Both the position numbers and the translations under genes were made by a program. The notes under the pieces are model-generated. The model was not told where the DNA came from. It worked only from the letters and a program-made list of their open reading frames with translations, and searched no databases. Positions 42,764 through 53,600 of a DNA stretch of 64,000 bases are shown here, piece after piece (the first letter of the stretch is position 1; the number at the start of each line of letters is the position of its first letter). The stretch is taken from assembly GCA_027923505.1 (NCBI GenBank), contig BROI01000017.1, positions 434,001-498,000 of the forward strand, given 5' to 3'. The stretch is from Mayamaea pseudoterrestris. Taxonomy: Eukaryota > Bacillariophyta > Bacillariophyceae > Sellaphorales > Sellaphoraceae.

Positions 42764-43204
42764 ATGGCCAAGACGGACGAAACGGAAAAGGCGGGTGGCC
42801 GTCGTCGCCGCAGTCGCGGTCCGCGCAAGTCGGGAGGTGGTGACACGGATGCACCAGCTGCTTCCGAAACCAAGGGAACGAACCGACGCGGAAGCAAGGA
42901 CACCAAGCAAGTACCAGTCAAAAAGGGAGGAGGATCGGCCGCCAAAGCAAGCGGGAGTGCGCCGAAAAAGGGCAAGGGAGCGGCTGCTGGCGGCGGCGGC
43001 AAGAAGACAAAAAAGCCGGCGCGCGAAAAGGAGGAGAGCAAAACGGCCGAGCAATTGGATGCGGAAATGAATGACTACTTTCTGAAAAAGGATGAAAAAT
43101 TGGGATCAAAGAAGCTGGATGAAGATATGGATGCGTACTGGGAGAAGAAAAAGTCGGGGGAAACAAAGGATGGTGCAGCTGCTGATCCAGAGGCAGCTGC
43201 TTGA
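42764..43204 (+). CDS. Basic RGG/Lys-rich protein with FoP/CHTOP-like C-terminus
   Basis: A 146-residue protein. Residues 1-95 are Gly/Lys/Arg-rich (GGRRRRSRGPRKSGGG, KKGKGAAAGGGGKKTKK) and should bind nucleic acid. The C-terminal part has two copies of a LDxxMxxYxxKK motif (AEQLDAEMNDYFLKKD and KKLDEDMDAYWEKKK), like the FoP duplication of CHTOP, which binds the mRNA-export helicase UAP56. A role in mRNA export is inferred from this motif. The ATG at 42764 is the first in frame; the frame opens upstream on TTG. Confidence 0.65.
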   Translation: MAKTDETEKAGGRRRRSRGPRKSGGGDTDAPAASETKGTNRRGSKDTKQVPVKKGGGSAAKASGSAPKKGKGAAAGGGGKKTKKPAREKEESKTAEQLDAEMNDYFLKKDEKLGSKKLDEDMDAYWEKKKSGETKDGAAADPEAAA

Positions 43205-43619
43205 ATGTCACGTGATAGCTGCTTGTGACTTGGTTTACAAATTCGGATTATGAGCTACTTTAACGAAATTAACTCTTAAATGACCGGTAGTTGCAGGAAT
43301 TATGTAGACTGGCGCGGCGATGAAACCTTGAAACAGTCGCCTTGCATTGTAGTTGTAGAATGCGGTTGTAGTTACGCAATCAATCATTGATCAGAGCTGC
43401 TCTTGCAGATTTATCAAGGTTGCATCAGCAACTTTAAAAAATGAATAGCAAGCAAGTTATTTATCGTTTATATAGCTAGACTGTGGATGAAAGGAGAATA
43501 CATTAAAGGTGGCGCGCTCGGAGGATTTGGCGTTGATATTGTAGCGTCTCATGTCTCATTGTAGAATGGTCGTAATTCAAATACATCATCGAACAAGTGT
43601 ATCCAAAGAGACCTTTTGT
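43205..43619. other. Intergenic region
   Basis: 415 bp between convergent genes. No gene, tRNA or repeat is recognised; it must hold both 3' ends. GACCGGTAG occurs at about 43283. Confidence 0.5.
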
Positions 43620-44105
43620 TTACCATCCATCATCAGCTTCCTCTGTCAGTCGCTTCTTGGCCTCCTCCGTCATTTCTAAATCTTCTCCCTTGGCACTCGC
43701 CGACTCCTTGAGCGCCTGTTCCAACTGACTCGTCAACGATCCCAAGTCATCCACCGACGATACTTCCATGTCTTCCAGCAAACCACCGGCAATGCTCGTC
43801 GCCATGCGATCCGATAGTCCGCCTCCGCGCTCCTTGGCGCGCTCGCCTTGGGCTTCGGTGAAGGCCACCAAGCCAATGCCAGCGACCAATCCGGCAACGG
43901 CGACTCCAGCTCCCAGCAAGATTTGGTCGTCAACCATGGATAGTGATGATCCTGTACTTGATTGTCGTTTACTTGTTGCTGTATGGTCTGGAAATCGGCT
44001 GGGCGATGACGAGGCGAGTTGTCGGTGATTCTTGTTGGCGACAAAGGCAAATCCAGAAGCTTGCTCCGCCAGCAAAAGTGAGCTTGTCAATAGAAGTAGC
44101 TTCAT
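43620..44105 (-). CDS. Small plastid-targeted membrane protein, function unknown
   Basis: A 161-residue protein. MKLLLLTSSLLLAEQASGFA|FVA is a signal peptide with a diatom plastid motif. After a Ser/Thr-rich transit region, one membrane helix lies at about 63-83 (LLGAGVAVAGLVAGIGLVAF). The C-terminal half is charged with Glu-rich helices (LTSQLEQALKES, MTEEAKKRLTEEADDGW). No known family is recognised; a thylakoid or envelope protein is plausible. Confidence 0.7.
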   Translation of the reverse strand: MKLLLLTSSLLLAEQASGFAFVANKNHRQLASSSPSRFPDHTATSKRQSSTGSSLSMVDDQILLGAGVAVAGLVAGIGLVAFTEAQGERAKERGGGLSDRMATSIAGGLLEDMEVSSVDDLGSLTSQLEQALKESASAKGEDLEMTEEAKKRLTEEADDGW

Positions 44106-44428
44106 GGTATTGTCTGGGACTATAATATGGGTCTGTTAGTCTCTTATGCAAAGATAGAATGAGGTTGAAAGAGTTGCGTTGGTCGCGGATTGCAGCTTGC
44201 ATCAGTTGACGATGGAACGAGTCGTTCGAAGCAACGTCATCGTCGGAACGAGTCGGAGCGGCACCGGATCGGGCGCGCCGCGAGCGAGGCGAGCTCATCT
44301 TTTGCTGCTCGCCGCGTCGATTTAGATGATGGCCGTGGACCATCCGACCAATGTAAACGGGTGAAACGAAGAGGACCAGCAACTAATGCAGAGGCTCTAC
44401 AAGCATCCAAAAGACTCCTTATATCCAT
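44106..44428. promoter_or_regulatory. Divergent promoter region
   Basis: 323 bp between the small plastid protein (minus) and the dynamin-like gene (plus). It contains a GC-rich island with GGGCGCGCCGCGAGCGAGGC at about 44269-44288. No gene is supported. Confidence 0.45.
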
Positions 44429-46732
44429 ATGTCATCCAAGGATCAACCCGAAAGCAAGACAATGGAATCATCCAAGGAACAAAGCGGCTGCAGCCTCATG
44501 ATTCCTTCACACACCAGCAACGATGCGCTCCAAAGCATGCTCGACCGTTTGGCTGCTTCCAACCTTTCCAACTATGTTGAAATTCCAATGATTTGCGTGC
44601 TGGGTGGAACGAGCTCGGGCAAGAGCAGTCTTTTGTCGAGTCTTTCGGGTGTTGAACTTCCGAGCTCGCACACGCTGACAACACGATGCCCCGTTCTTTT
44701 GCAAACGACGCGAGGAGTCAAGCAACAAGCACGAATTCGGATTCAGTGGAAAAAGAGCTACAATGGCAATCATCAGCGACCAGAATATCCAGTCCGCGTC
44801 ATTGAAAAAGATGACTGGCACATGATTCCAACAATGTTGCTGGAAGCCCAAGACTTTATTCTTCAGCAGTATGTGCCAATGAAAAAGGAAATTGCGTCCG
44901 ACCTAATCACGCTTCACATTCAAGGTCCCGACTATGCTCGCTTGTCTTTACTGGACTTGCCTGGTTTAGTCTACACCAAGGCGGAACATGAAGACCGCCA
45001 CATGATTCGCGACATTCAATCGCTCCTGGACGAGTATTTGAACAGTCCACGCTGCATTCTATTAGCCGTTGTTCCAGCCAATGTTGACTTTCACAATTCC
45101 ACCGTCATGGCCGAAGCCTTGCTGCGCGACGCCAGGACGGAGCGGACCATTCCAGTCATTACCAAACCAGACTTGATCGATCCAGGCGCCGAAGGTCAAG
45201 TGGCCGACTTGCTGCTGGGAGAAAAAGTGACCTTTTCCTTGGGTTTTCACATGGTCAAGGGGCGAGGACAAGCGGCGCTGGATCGGCAAGATTCAATTGA
45301 TGATGGACTCGAAGATGAGGAGCGTTTCTTTGAGTCTGTGGAACCGTGGAGAAGCATTGTTGACCGGAGTTTGTTGGGAACAAGTAACTTGCGCGACAAG
45401 TTGGCCGCCTTGCAGATGAATCATACGCGACGACAAATTCCTGGCATTGTCAAGGAAATTCGCGACAAGCAGCGAGCTGCGTCGGAGACTCTCAAAGCCA
45501 TGGGTGTTCCTCTCACAAGTGCGTATGATCGCCGTCGATACTTTCAGGATGTTTGTCACGCAATTGTTTCACGATTAGAGGCCACTGTGAGCGGCAAGGG
45601 TCGGCTACCGGCGCACCAGCTTTCGGCAGCCGCCCAGCTCCATCAAGCGGCGAGTGATTTTGTGGAGCATATTCAACAAAGCTCGCTGGGCATGGTTGGG
45701 CAGGTGGCGGAAGGAGCGCCCGTCCTTGTCCTGCATCCACGAGGAATTGTCCGCGGCGAAGTTGTGCATTTGGAAAAAGACTTTGCATGCGTAGATCGTG
45801 TGGACGATGCGGATGCAGAATCTGATGTTTTGTTTGAGTCCATCGGCTTACAGCCGTCGGAAGAAATGGTAGAGGAAGATACGGTATGGTCGGACGGGTC
45901 CAAAATTTGCATCGCAAGGAAGGAGCACCAATATGACACACTCCGAAAAATTCCAATCCAACAAATCCAATCCGATTCTAGTTGGTTAACGAAGAAAATA
46001 CAAGAAAATAGAACTGAGGATTTGCCATGTTTTCTCAACGCTGATACCTTTAAATCCATTGTCGCTGACTTTATTGACGACGATTGGAAGCCGCACTGTT
46101 TAAATCTGCTCGAGAAAACACAACACATGTTGACTGAGGCCGTTCACGACGCAATTGGATACGCCTTTGCGAGCGAACGCTATCTGAACCTTCGCTTCTT
46201 GATCGAACATCAGTGCCGCCTTGCAGTCGACACTCTGGCAGAATCTGTTACGCAGCAACTCTTGTCACATTTAGATGCGGAGAAACATCCGTTCACATCG
46301 CAGGCGGATGACCTGTTCAAACACATTGCCGAAGGACGGCAGGCTCAAATAAAGCGAGATCTTGAAGCTGCATTGCGAGTCGACCAAGATGAAGTATTTG
46401 GCACGCAGGATATCAAAGTAATCATTGACAAGGTTTTCCAGCGCGGAATGCAGCGGTCAATGGATGAATACTTGGCAGAAGAGATGGAACTAATTTTGAA
46501 ATCTTACGGCAGCGTTGCAACCAAGCGAATCTTGGATCGTGTTCCAATGATTTGCTGGGAGTTTACCCGATCGCTTACAGCATCAGTCAGGGACTCATTG
46601 TGGTCGGTCAAAGACGAGGCACTCGAGGATTGCATGCAAGAAAGTCCTGGTTTCGCCTACAAGTATGCAAGAGCATCCGAGGAGCTGGAAGAGTTAAACA
46701 AGGCAATTGACATTTTGCAGTCGCTTATTTAG
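44429..46732 (+). CDS. Dynamin-like GTPase
   Basis: A 767-residue protein. The GTPase domain holds the P-loop [11 protein letters not shown] (59-69), the switch-1 region with TTRCPVLLQ (about 84-92), DLPGLVYT (about 175) and TKPD (about 245), all in dynamin order. The middle includes [18 protein letters not shown] and further helices, and a C-terminal helical region (about 540-767) resembles the GTPase effector part. No PH domain or clear membrane segment is seen. Dynamin-like proteins divide or remodel organelle membranes; which one is not shown. Single exon. Its stop overlaps the stop of the converging ABC transporter gene. Confidence 0.85.
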   Translation: MSSKDQPESKTMESSKEQSGCSLMIPSHTSNDALQSMLDRLAASNLSNYVEIPMICVLGGTSSGKSSLLSSLSGVELPSSHTLTTRCPVLLQTTRGVKQQARIRIQWKKSYNGNHQRPEYPVRVIEKDDWHMIPTMLLEAQDFILQQYVPMKKEIASDLITLHIQGPDYARLSLLDLPGLVYTKAEHEDRHMIRDIQSLLDEYLNSPRCILLAVVPANVDFHNSTVMAEALLRDARTERTIPVITKPDLIDPGAEGQVADLLLGEKVTFSLGFHMVKGRGQAALDRQDSIDDGLEDEERFFESVEPWRSIVDRSLLGTSNLRDKLAALQMNHTRRQIPGIVKEIRDKQRAASETLKAMGVPLTSAYDRRRYFQDVCHAIVSRLEATVSGKGRLPAHQLSAAAQLHQAASDFVEHIQQSSLGMVGQVAEGAPVLVLHPRGIVRGEVVHLEKDFACVDRVDDADAESDVLFESIGLQPSEEMVEEDTVWSDGSKICIARKEHQYDTLRKIPIQQIQSDSSWLTKKIQENRTEDLPCFLNADTFKSIVADFIDDDWKPHCLNLLEKTQHMLTEAVHDAIGYAFASERYLNLRFLIEHQCRLAVDTLAESVTQQLLSHLDAEKHPFTSQADDLFKHIAEGRQAQIKRDLEAALRVDQDEVFGTQDIKVIIDKVFQRGMQRSMDEYLAEEMELILKSYGSVATKRILDRVPMICWEFTRSLTASVRDSLWSVKDEALEDCMQESPGFAYKYARASEELEELNKAIDILQSLI

Positions 46733-48829
46733 CATTGTCAACACTCCCATTGCCGTTGTCCTGCATTCGTAGCAATTCTGCGTAACGCCCACCTTTGCGC
46801 GCAAGCTCTTCATGTGTCCCTCGCTCCACCACCTTTCCTTCGTGCATGACAATGATCTCATCACAATCTTGAATAGTACTAAGCCGATGAGCAATTATAA
46901 TCGTAGTTCTGTCTTTGCCCACAGACTTTAAATTCGCCATTATATCCGTTTCTGTCTGACTATCCAACGACGACGTCGGTTCATCAGCCAATAGTATGGG
47001 CGAATCTTTTAAAATGGCTCGGGCGATTGCCACACGCTGTTTCTCGCCGCCAGATAGCTTAAGTCCGCGCTCGCCGACAATAGTATCGTAGCCTAACGGA
47101 AAGGACATGATTGTATCATGTATTCTCGCCTTTCGCGCTGCCTCTTGAATATCCTCAAACGACGCATCAAAGTCGCCGTACTGAATATTCGCCGCAATCG
47201 TGTCATGGAACAAAACTATATCCTGCGGTACAACCGCAATTGCCTTTTGGATTGACTCCTTGGTCAAATCTCGAACGTCATGTCCGCCTAGACGGACGCT
47301 CCCCTTGTCAACATCATAGAAACGATACAGTAGACGGAGAATGGTTGACTTTCCGCAACCGGATGATCCGCAAAAGGCAACCGTCTTTCCAGGTTCAATT
47401 GAAATGGTTGTTCCATTTAAGATAGGACGTGCATTGGCGGCGGTTGGGTATGCAAAGTGAACGTTGTCGAGTTCGATGGACGTGCTCATGACTGCCGGAT
47501 CATACGCAATGGCATCTTTCCGATCAACAATCATCGGCTTGGTATCCTTAAGCTGAAACATGTTTTCCATGTCAATCAAGCTCTGCTTGACTTGATTGTA
47601 GACGGAACCAATGAAGAACAAAGGTACACTCAGTTGAAACAACAACCCATTCACCAACACCAAGTCACCAACCGTGGCCGTTCCCTCGACTATTTGCTGC
47701 GCCGATAGCCACATGACACTCGTCAAACCTGCCGAAAAAATGACCGATTGCCCAAAGTTCAAAAAACTGAGCGAGTTTTGCACCTTGAGTGCTTCCGCCT
47801 GCAGCCCCTGCAGACTGGCTTCGTATCGCGCCACTTCATGTTGTCGCGCGTTAAAGTATTGCACCGTTTCGTAGTTGATGAGCGAGTCCACGACGCGGGA
47901 AGTGGCTTGGTTTTCGAGTCGATTCATCTCCCGACGAAACTTGGTCCGCCATGATGTGACTGCGACAGTGAATCCAACGTAGGAGGTGATTGTTCCTAAC
48001 ACAACGACGCTGTGCGTGGTCCCAAAGTTGTACGCCATGAGGCCAGAAACGAGGCTGACTTCAAGTACAGTCGGAACGACTGGGGATATAGGGAAGGAAA
48101 TTGTTGAAGGATTGTGTTGAGTATCAGCAATGAATCAGTCATCACTGCATACTTATTCTGTGACATACCATTGAACACTAGCGCATTCAGTACGAACGAA
48201 ATACTCCGCTGCCCCCGATCTAGTACTCGCGAGACTTGTCCTGTACTTCTTGATACATGATACTGCATATCTAATCGCAGTACATGGTCAAACACACTTC
48301 GACCAACATTCTTTATGGTTTCCTGCGCCACGTGCGCAAAGAGGGCGTTGCGCCACTCCTGGAGGCCACTGGCGGCGGCGCGTGAAACGCCGTAGCCCAG
48401 CAGTAGAGCGACTGGCATGCCAGCCATGGCAATGTTTGTATCCATGGTTGCTGCATTACTCGCCGCCATATTTATACTCTCCGGCGACAATGCATCCACC
48501 AAGTATTTCAGCAGAAACGGCACTTGAATCGTCACGGCCTTGCCTCCCACCATTAATCCAATGCTCCAAAGGACGCGTCGCTTGTGCAGCTTGATCCGTT
48601 GCTGCTCCGTTTCATTGTTTTCTGCTTCCTTGACCGACGGCCACACATGCTGGAGCAGCGTTCGAAAGATGCGAAGATTGGTTTCGCGTTCGCTGGCGAG
48701 CGGCGTCTCAACGAAAGCGTTTGGGCCGTGAGTGTGACTAGTGCTGAGCCAGCGGGAATTGAGTCCTTTGATAAATTGTGCTCGATAAAGAAGTCGAGGA
48801 TGTTGCCGTAACAGTATTTGGTAATGCAT
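46725..48829 (-). CDS. ATM1: Mitochondrial ABC half-transporter, ATM1/ABCB7 type, two exons
   Basis: Exons on the minus strand are 48829-48169 and 48079-46725 with an 89-bp GT-AG intron; the product is 671 residues. [19 protein letters not shown] is a mitochondrial presequence. The membrane domain spans about 90-390; splicing restores [20 protein letters not shown], diagnostic of ATM1, and [19 protein letters not shown] is the glutathione-binding region. The nucleotide-binding domain has [30 protein letters not shown] and IIIAHRLS, all intact. ATM1 exports a sulphur compound from mitochondria for cytosolic Fe-S assembly. An upstream in-frame ATG at 49045 is possible but would almost touch the next gene. 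Its coding end overlaps the dynamin-like gene by 8 bp. Confidence 0.92.
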
Positions 48830-49093
48830 ATTCCAAGGTAGTTTAGAAGCTTGAGCGACGAAGGTGCAGGCGATTTTGAATTCCTTGGAACGAGCGATGG
48901 TCGCGACGATCCGCAGCCAGAAACGATGCGACAGTAAAAAGAGTACCGGTGAGAAACTTGGAGATAACCGGTGCGATATTCTAGCCGGCCTCTCGCCCAT
49001 TCTCCGTTCAACAAAACGTAATGCAAGAGCCTCTCCACTCGCCATTCATAGCTAATGTACCATAGTAGGCTCGTGCAGTAACACTTTTGCAAG

Positions 49094-49799
49094 ATGGAGA
49101 ACAAAAAGAGAGCCCGCGAAGCTGAACCAATTGTCGCAGTCGTTGAGAAACGAACGCGATCAGCCTTGGCAGCGGCGCAGCCGGAGGAACGTAACGACGC
49201 GCTGCAGCAGCAGCGGCAAATGGAACAGGAGCAAGGAAAGCGTGAGTAGTGTATAGCGATGGAAAATCGATTCATGTCGTCTCTTGCGCAAACATGTTTC
49301 ATGTGCTCATTCCATTTCTTTCGTCGCCCATTCTGCAGTCCACGGACTCTCCGACACGTACGTGGAACTCGCCAGCAACATTGTCTTGTATGAGCAAGAC
49401 CAGCTTGGCCCCTATGGCTACAACGCGGCGGAAAACTCGTGGCCCCTGCAGTGCGTTTCAACCCTGGAATACATTAAATCCAAGCTACGGCGAGGCAGCG
49501 TTATGGAACGCTGGTCGCCGCTGGAGATTGCCACCTTTGAGGCATCCATGGCTGTATACGGAAAGGTCTTTGATAAGATCCAAAAGGAAGTCAAGACGAA
49601 ATCGTGCAAGGAAATTGTAGACTTTTACTATGTTTGGAAAAAGACGAAACACTATGAGCGATGGAAATTGGAGTATGTTCCGCCGTATTTGGACGTTTCG
49701 GATAACGAAGAGGAGGTTGCGACTGAAGGAGACGGTCCAGACAAGGAGGATGGTAACGGCAAGACCAATGCCAGGCGTGGTGGAAAGGTGAACAAGTAA
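49094..49799 (+). CDS. SANT-domain protein (ELM2-SANT corepressor-like), two exons
   Basis: Exons 49094-49241 and 49339-49799 with a 97-bp GT-AG intron give 202 residues. The N-terminus is charged and Gln-rich. Residues about 97-160 form a SANT domain of the MIER/MTA/CoREST kind: VMERWSPLEIATFEASMAVYG, then KVFDKIQKEVKTKSCKEIV and DFYYVWKKTKHYERWK. The tail is acidic then basic. Such domains recruit histone deacetylases or bind histone tails, so a nuclear chromatin role is inferred. No clear ELM2 domain is seen upstream, though NAAENSWPL sits where its end might be. It is divergent from the ABC transporter gene. Confidence 0.8.
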
Positions 49800-50159
49800 G
49801 GCTTGCGATGTGAGATGGTGCGACGAGTGGTATGGGGATTTGCACTTTGCACGTCGAAGGGAGCGTATGTAACGATTCTCTCGAGTTTATTCGACGTGCT
49901 TTTAAAGGTGCATAGCAAATTGTAAATCTATATGGATTATTAGTCTTGTATTGCCTATGCAGAGTGAGTTGCTCTTGGCAACGTGCACAATTAGATTGTG
50001 CCACTTGTAATACCCCCAGCCTCGAAGAGGTCCCAATTAATGCTTCCTGGCTCCGTCGAGATCAATTACAGGATGACAGAAGGACTCATTGAAAAGACTT
50101 CGTCGCAATTCGAGTAGAATCAGTAATGTTGCGCGCATTCTTCATTCGTCATGCGAGGA
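49800..50159. other. Intergenic region between convergent genes
   Basis: 360 bp holding the 3' ends of the SANT gene and the PET117 homologue. Nothing else is seen. Confidence 0.5.
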
Positions 50160-50411
50160 CTACCGTTGATCAACATTATTTGCAGTTGTCGTCGGCACTC
50201 GACCTAGTTCGCTTTCTTCCTCCTCCTTCATTTTCCGTCGCATTATTCGTAACCGCTCCTTGTCTCGCTCCACGCCAGCCCGCATGACTGCCTTGTCTCG
50301 AACCTGCGCATAATTATTGTAGGCAACGCTTCCAACGAAGAGTGTGGACGTGACAATGAGCGTCAAGGCAGCGCCTCCTCGCGGCAAGATTGATATTGGT
50401 TTTCGTGACAT
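50160..50411 (-). CDS. PET117: PET117-like cytochrome c oxidase assembly protein
   Basis: An 83-residue protein. A membrane segment lies at about 13-32 (AALTLIVTSTLFVGSVAY), followed by NNYAQVRDKAVMRAGVERDKERL, which matches the Q-x-x-[DE]-[RK]-x-x-[MLI]-x-x-G-V-x-R-D-x-E-R pattern of PET117. The length also fits. PET117 is an inner-membrane protein that works with pyruvate-carboxylase-like and haem-A synthesis factors in complex IV assembly. It is the last gene before the second satellite array, about 210 bp away. Confidence 0.78.
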   Translation of the reverse strand: MSRKPISILPRGGAALTLIVTSTLFVGSVAYNNYAQVRDKAVMRAGVERDKERLRIMRRKMKEEEESELGRVPTTTANNVDQR

Positions 50412-50624
50412 TGTAATTGTAGATATAAGCGTGTTAGTTTAATGAATCTCTAGATATCTTCTACATATATAAATTTGTGGGAGTCAATGCAAAGAAATCG
50501 CCATCGTGCTGCGGTGGTGTGTGGCACAAATAAATAAAAATCCGTCCTGCGACGCAATGCGGCGAGACTGTCGCACCGGTGTTTACGTGCATTAAGAAAC
50601 TACCGGTACGACGTAGGTAAATCT

Positions 50625-53600
50625 GCACATTCAACAAGTTGTTGAATGTGCTAGCAGTGCACCATGCTTTGGCTACAGGATCATCAGCCTTGCCTGCTAA
50701 GCCATCCAACCTGTTTCCTATGATGTTGGATGACATTTTGGTCCAATGCTGGGGTGACTATCACCCCAATATCCACCAGCCTGGCTGCCATGGTGAGACT
50801 CGGCAGATCCAATAACTTGTAGGATCTGCCAGTGGTGCACCTCAACTGGTACACAGACCACCAGAATGCCTGCAGACCCAAGAATATCAAAACCCAAATG
50901 CATATGATACAATTGGACCAATAGTTATGTCAATTGTGGTGTGGAACGCAGCATGGTGCCATTAAATTCCGCACTTCAACAAGTTGTTGAATGTGCTAGC
51001 AGTACATCATGCTTTGGCTACAGGATCATCAGCCTTGCCTGCTAAGCCATCCAACCTGTTTTTATGATGTTGGATGACATTTTGATCAAATGCTGGGGTG
51101 ACTATCACCCCAATATCCACCAGCCTGGCTGCCATGGTGAGACTCGGCAGATCCAATAACTTGTTGGATCTGCCAGTGGTGCACCTCAACTGGTACACAG
51201 ACCACCAGAATGGTCTGCAGACCCAAGGATATAAAAACCAAAATGCATATGATACAATTGGACCAATAGTCTTGCCAATTGTGGTGTGGAACGCAGCATG
51301 GTGCCACGAAACTCCGCACATTCAACAAGTTGTTGAATGTGCTAGCAGTGCACCATGCTTTGGCTACAGGATCATCAGCCTTGCCTGCTAAGCCATCCAA
51401 CCTGTTTCCTATGATGTTGGATGACTTTTTATCCAAGGCTGAGTGACTATCACCCCAATATCCACCAGCCTGGCTGCCATGGTGAGACTCGGCAGATCCA
51501 ATAACTTGTTGGATCTGCCAGTGGTGCACCTCAACTGGTACACAGACCTCCAGAATGGCCTGCAGACCCAAGAATATTAAAACCCAAATACATATGATAC
51601 AATTGGACCAATAGTCATGTCAATTGTGGTGTGGAACGCAGCATGGTGCCACGAAACTCCGCACATTCAACAAGTTGTTGAATGTGCTAGCAGTGCACCA
51701 TGCTTTGGCTACAGGATCATCAGCCTTGCCTGCTAAGCCATCCAACCTGTTTCCTATGATGTTGGATAACATTTTTATCCACTGCTGGGGTGACTATCAC
51801 CCCAATATCCACCAGCCTGGCTGCCATGGTGAGACTCGGCAGATCCAATAACTTGTTGGATCTGCCAGTGGTGCACCTCAACTGGTACACAGACCACCAG
51901 AATGGTCTGCAGACCCAAGGATATAAAAACCAAAATGCATATGATAAAATTGGACCAAAAGTCATGCCAATTGTGGTGTGGAACGCGGCATGGTGCCACA
52001 AAACTCGGCACATTCAACAAGTTGTTGAATGTGCTAGCAGTGCACCATGCTTCGGCTACAGGATCATCAGCCTTGCCTGCTAGGCCATCCAACCTGTTTC
52101 CTATGATGTTGGATGACTTTTTATCCAAGGCTGAGTGACTATCACCCCAATATCCACCAGCCTGGCTGCCATGGTGAGACTCGGCAGATCCAATAACTTG
52201 TTGGATCTGCCAGTGGTGCACCTCAACTGGTACACAGACCACCAGAATGGCCTGCAGACCCAAGAATATCAAAACCAAAATACATATGATACAATTGGAC
52301 CAATAATCATGTCAATTGTGGTGTGGAACGCAGCATTGTGCCACAAAACTCCGCACATTCAACAAGTTGTTGAATGTGCTAGCAGTGCACCATGCTTTGG
52401 CTACAGGATCATCAGCCTTGCCTGCTAAGCCATCCAACCTGTTTCCTATGATGTTGGATGACATTTTGATCCAAGGCTGGGGTGACTATCACCCCAATAT
52501 CCACCAGCCTGGCTGCCATGGTGAGACTCGGCAGATCCAATAACTTGTTGGATCTGCCAGTGGTGCACCTCAACTGGTACACAGACCACCAGAATGGCCT
52601 GCAGACCCAAGAATATCAAAACCAAAATACATATGATACAATTGGACCAATAGTCATGCCAATTGTGGTGTGGAACGCAGCATTGTGCCACCACACTCCG
52701 CACATTCAACAAGTTGTTGAATGTGCTAGCAGTGCACCATGCTTTGGCTACAGGATCATCAGCCTTGCCTGCTAAGCCATCCAACCTGTTTCCTATGATG
52801 TTAGATGACATTTTTATCCAAGGCTGGGTTGATTATCACCCCAATATCCACCAGCCTGGCTGCCATGGTGAGACTCGGCAGATCCAATAACTTGTTGGAT
52901 CTGCCAGTGGTGCACCTCAGCTGGTACACAGACCACCAGAATGGCCTGCAGACCCAAGAATATAAAACCCCAAATGCATATGATACAATTGGACCAATAG
53001 TCACGTCAATTGTGGTGTGGAACGCAGCATTGTGCTGCGAAACTCCGCACATTCAACAAGTTGTTGAATGTGCTAGCAGTGCACCATGCTTTGGCTACAG
53101 GATCATCAGCCTTGCCTGCTAAGCCATCCAACCTGTTTCCTATGATGTTGGATGACATTTTGATCCAATGCTGGGGTGACTATCACCCCAATATCCACCA
53201 GCCTGGCTGCCATGGTGAGACTTGGCAGATCCAATAACTTGTTGGATCTGCCAGTGGTGCACCTCAGCTGGTACACAGACCTCCAGAATGGCCTGCAGAC
53301 CCAAGAATATCAAAACCAAAATACATATGATACAATTGGACCAATAGTCATGCCAATTGTGGTGTGGAACGCAGCATTGTGCCACGAAACTCCGCACATT
53401 CAACAAGTTGTTGAATGTGCTAGCAGTGCACCATGCTTTGGCTACAGGATCATCAGCCTTGCCTGCTAAGCCATCCAACCTGTTTCCTATGATGTTGGAT
53501 GACATTTTTATCCAAGGCTGGGTGACTATCACCCCAATATCCACCAGCCTGGCTGCCATGGTGAGACTCGGCAGATCCAATAACTTGTTGGATCTGCCAG

